Source: Clostridiales bacterium (GTDB taxonomy: Bacteria > Bacillota_A > Clostridia > Christensenellales > Aristaeellaceae). From it: DNA of 6,037 bases. Below are positions 4,144 to 6,037 of the stretch, piece by piece. A model generated the notes under the pieces. It was given only the letters and a program-made list of their open reading frames with translations. It did not search any database and was not told the DNA's origin. Position numbers and translations under genes: made by a program. The stretch is taken from positions 1 through 6,037 of the forward strand of contig JAAYZL010000261.1 of assembly GCA_012514855.1 (NCBI GenBank), written 5' to 3'. Position 1 is the first letter of the stretch. Each line of letters begins with the position of its first letter.

Positions 4144-6037
4144 ATGCGCTTGGTTCTTACGGGACCGGTCGTCCGTCGCCGCCTTGCGGCATGTATGGCC
4201 GCGTTTTTCCTGCTGTTTTTGCTGCTGGTCGCGCGGCTTTTTTATCTGCAGGCGATCGCGGCGGTCGAGCTTGAGCGCCGCGCGCAGGCGCAATGGACGA
4301 GCCAGTCGGTCGTGACGCCGACGCGCGGCACGATCTACGACCGCAACGGCACCGCGCTCGCGATGAGCGCGACCGCATACATCGCCTCGGCGAGTCCCCG
4401 GCAGGTCAGGGACGTCCAGGCGTTCGCGAGAATCCTCGCGCCGGTGCTCGACATGGAGGAAAACGAGATCGCCCGCCGCGTGTCGGACAAGTCGAAGGGC
4501 GGCGTGACGATCAAGCGCCAATTGCCCCGCGAGACCGCGCAGCAATTGAAGACCATGATGGCCGAGCACGCGAAGGCCGGCTCGAAGGCGCTCGACGGGC
4601 TGTATCTGGAGGAGGACAGCCGCCGCTACTACCCGATGGGCGCGTACGCCTCGCAGCTCTTGGGGCTGACGACGATCGACGGCGTCGGGCAGGCGGGGCT
4701 CGAGCAGTCCCTGAACGACTACCTGTCCGGCAAGGCCGGGCGCATACTCGAGGAGATCGACGGCAAGGGCCGGGAGCTGAGCTACGGCGCGAGCGAGTAC
4801 GTGCCGGCGGTCGACGGCGGCAGCGTGACGCTGACGATCGACGCGTCGATCCAGTCGTTCGCGGAGAAGGCGGCGCGCGAGGCGCTCTCGGTCAACCGCG
4901 CGAAGGCCGTGCGCATACTCGTGATGAACCCGCAGACCGGCGAGATCCTCGCGATGGTCGCGAAGCCCGACTTCGACCTGAACGACCCGCCGCGAAGCGA
5001 CGTCGAGCTTCTGACCGAGCGGATGCGCAACACCGTGATCGCCGACGCCTACGAGCCGGGCTCGACGTTCAAGATCCTGACGGCGTCCGCGGCGCTCGAC
5101 GCAGGCGTCACGCACGTCGCCGAGGGGTTCTACTGCTCCGGCTCGGTGGTCGTCGAGGGCGGCAGAATCCGCTGCTGGGGCAACCCGCACGGCGCGGAGT
5201 CGATGGCGAAGGCGCTGAACAACTCCTGCAACCCGGTGTTCGTCGAGCTCGGCCTCAGGCTCGGCATCACGCGCTTTTACGATTACCTCGAGGCGTTCGG
5301 GATCGGAAAGCCGACCGGCGTCGACATCCCCGGCGAGGGGAGCGGCATCGTGATTCCCGAGAGCGTCGTCAAGCGCGTCGACCTCGCGCGCATCGGCTTC
5401 GGGCAGTCGGTCGCGGTCACGCCCATCCAACTTCTGACAGCGGCGTGTTCCGTGATCAACGGAGGGAAACTTCTGAAGCCCTACGTCGTCAAAGAGATAG
5501 TCTCCGGCGACGGCGAGGTCATCGAGCGCGGCGAGACGGTCGTCAAAAACCGGACGATCTCCGAGAGCACGTCGGCGCTGATGCGGAAATTGCTCGAGGA
5601 CGTCGTGACGAACGGCGGCGGCCGGAACGGCTACCTCGAGGGATATCGCGTCGGCGGCAAGACCGGCACGGCGCAGGTCTACGTCGACGGCGTCGTGTCC
5701 GCGGATAAGCACATCGGCTCGTTCATCGGCTTCGCGCCGATGGACAATCCGCAGATCGCCGTGATGGTCGTCGTCGACGAGGCAAACCTCGGGGTGGACT
5801 TCGGGTCCGTCACCGCGGCGCCGTTTGCGAAGGAAATCCTTTTGCAGTCGCTGATCTATCTCGGCGTCGCGCCGAGGACGAACGAGAAGCCGCTCGCCGA
5901 GGCGACCGTACCGGACGTGAGCGGAATGGCCGTTTCCGACGCGATTTCGGCGCTCAAGGGCGCGGGTCTGAAGGGCGTCCTGTCCGGCTCCGGAGCGACG
6001 GTCATCGACCAGCTTCCGGCGCCCGGCGCGGGAATGA
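4144..6037 (+). CDS. ftsI: Class B penicillin-binding protein with PASTA domain (FtsI/SpoVD type), 3' end beyond window
   Basis: A continuous frame of 631 codons runs off the right edge. It encodes a D,D-transpeptidase that cross-links peptidoglycan outside the membrane, at the septum if it is FtsI/PbpB or in the spore cortex if SpoVD. Order: a basic N-terminus and one membrane helix (about 13-35); the PBP dimer domain beginning RGTIYDRNG (61-69), with the YYPMGAYASQLLG and GLEQSLNDYLSG stretches of class B PBPs; then the transpeptidase with STFK at 307-310 (catalytic S307, K310), SCN at 361-363 and KTG at 506-508, all intact. A PASTA repeat starts near 588 (VPDVSGM) and is cut by the window end; more may follow. 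PASTA domains on class B PBPs point to Gram-positive relatives. It lies 19 bp after ftsL, so the two are probably one transcript. Whether it is FtsI or SpoVD cannot be decided from the domain set alone. Confidence 0.95.
   Translation, partial: MRLVLTGPVVRRRLAACMAAFFLLFLLLVARLFYLQAIAAVELERRAQAQWTSQSVVTPTRGTIYDRNGTALAMSATAYIASASPRQVRDVQAFARILAPVLDMEENEIARRVSDKSKGGVTIKRQLPRETAQQLKTMMAEHAKAGSKALDGLYLEEDSRRYYPMGAYASQLLGLTTIDGVGQAGLEQSLNDYLSGKAGRILEEIDGKGRELSYGASEYVPAVDGGSVTLTIDASIQSFAEKAAREALSVNRAKAVRILVMNPQTGEILAMVAKPDFDLNDPPRSDVELLTERMRNTVIADAYEPGSTFKILTASAALDAGVTHVAEGFYCSGSVVVEGGRIRCWGNPHGAESMAKALNNSCNPVFVELGLRLGITRFYDYLEAFGIGKPTGVDIPGEGSGIVIPESVVKRVDLARIGFGQSVAVTPIQLLTAACSVINGGKLLKPYVVKEIVSGDGEVIERGETVVKNRTISESTSALMRKLLEDVVTNGGGRNGYLEGYRVGGKTGTAQVYVDGVVSADKHIGSFIGFAPMDNPQIAVMVVVDEANLGVDFGSVTAAPFAKEILLQSLIYLGVAPRTNEKPLAEATVPDVSGMAVSDAISALKGAGLKGVLSGSGATVIDQLPAPGAGM

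Noticed and set aside
4293..5708. Long plus-strand frame (471 codons) within the PBP gene in another register
   Set aside because: It is Arg/Gly-rich with no domain. It is long only because the PBP's own frame is GC-rich.
4129..5712. Very long minus-strand frame (527 codons) opposite the PBP gene
   Set aside because: It is a high-GC antisense shadow rich in Arg, Asp, Leu and Val. The plus strand carries STFK, SCN and KTG in order.
1..6037. CRISPR arrays, tRNA or rRNA genes, transposases, toxin-antitoxin pairs
   Set aside because: I looked for spaced direct repeats, cloverleaf-like patterns and transposase or toxin motifs on both strands and saw none.

Overview
The window looks like a piece of a high-GC, Gram-positive-type (Firmicutes/Clostridia-like) chromosome. 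The reasons are an mraZ-ftsL-PBP division cluster whose class B PBP carries a PASTA domain, a NadD protein fused to a YqeK HD domain, strong GGAGG-type Shine-Dalgarno sites and classical U-tailed terminators. The lineage is an inference; no rRNA or other taxonomic marker is present.

Layout: (1) 7-489 (+) is the 3' end of a periplasmic sugar-binding protein gene. It is visibly less GC-rich than the rest, has an in-frame stop at 4-6 and is followed by two hairpins (509-561 and 582-608). (2) 643-1371 (-) encodes a four-TM membrane protein with a central Mrr/restriction-endonuclease-like domain, convergent with the first gene. (3) A 105-bp divergent promoter region (1372-1476) separates it from (4) a nadD-yqeK fusion (1477-2598, +), apparently leaderless, and (5) rsfS (2603-2962, +), four bases downstream. 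This unit ends at a strong terminator (2978-3019). A second terminator lies at 3094-3124. (6) A promoter with an extended -10 and 10-bp-phased GTGG boxes (probable MraZ operator) precedes mraZ (3239-3700), an ftsL-like gene (3759-4124) and a class B PBP (ftsI/spoVD type, 4144 to beyond the window end).

How the genes work together: nadD-yqeK and rsfS form a housekeeping pair. They combine NAD biosynthesis, probable Ap4A turnover and dampening of ribosome assembly, all linked to nutrient state. The mraZ-ftsL-PBP set is the start of a division and cell wall (dcw) operon under likely MraZ autoregulation. The usual second gene, rsmH (mraW), is missing from its place between mraZ and ftsL; that gap is only 58 bp and holds a GC-rich quasi-palindrome.

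I do not see a wholly new system. The points most worth a second look are the membrane-anchored Mrr-like protein, the nadD-yqeK fusion with its leaderless, possibly bidirectional promoter, the absence of rsmH, the phased MraZ boxes and the composition break at the left end.
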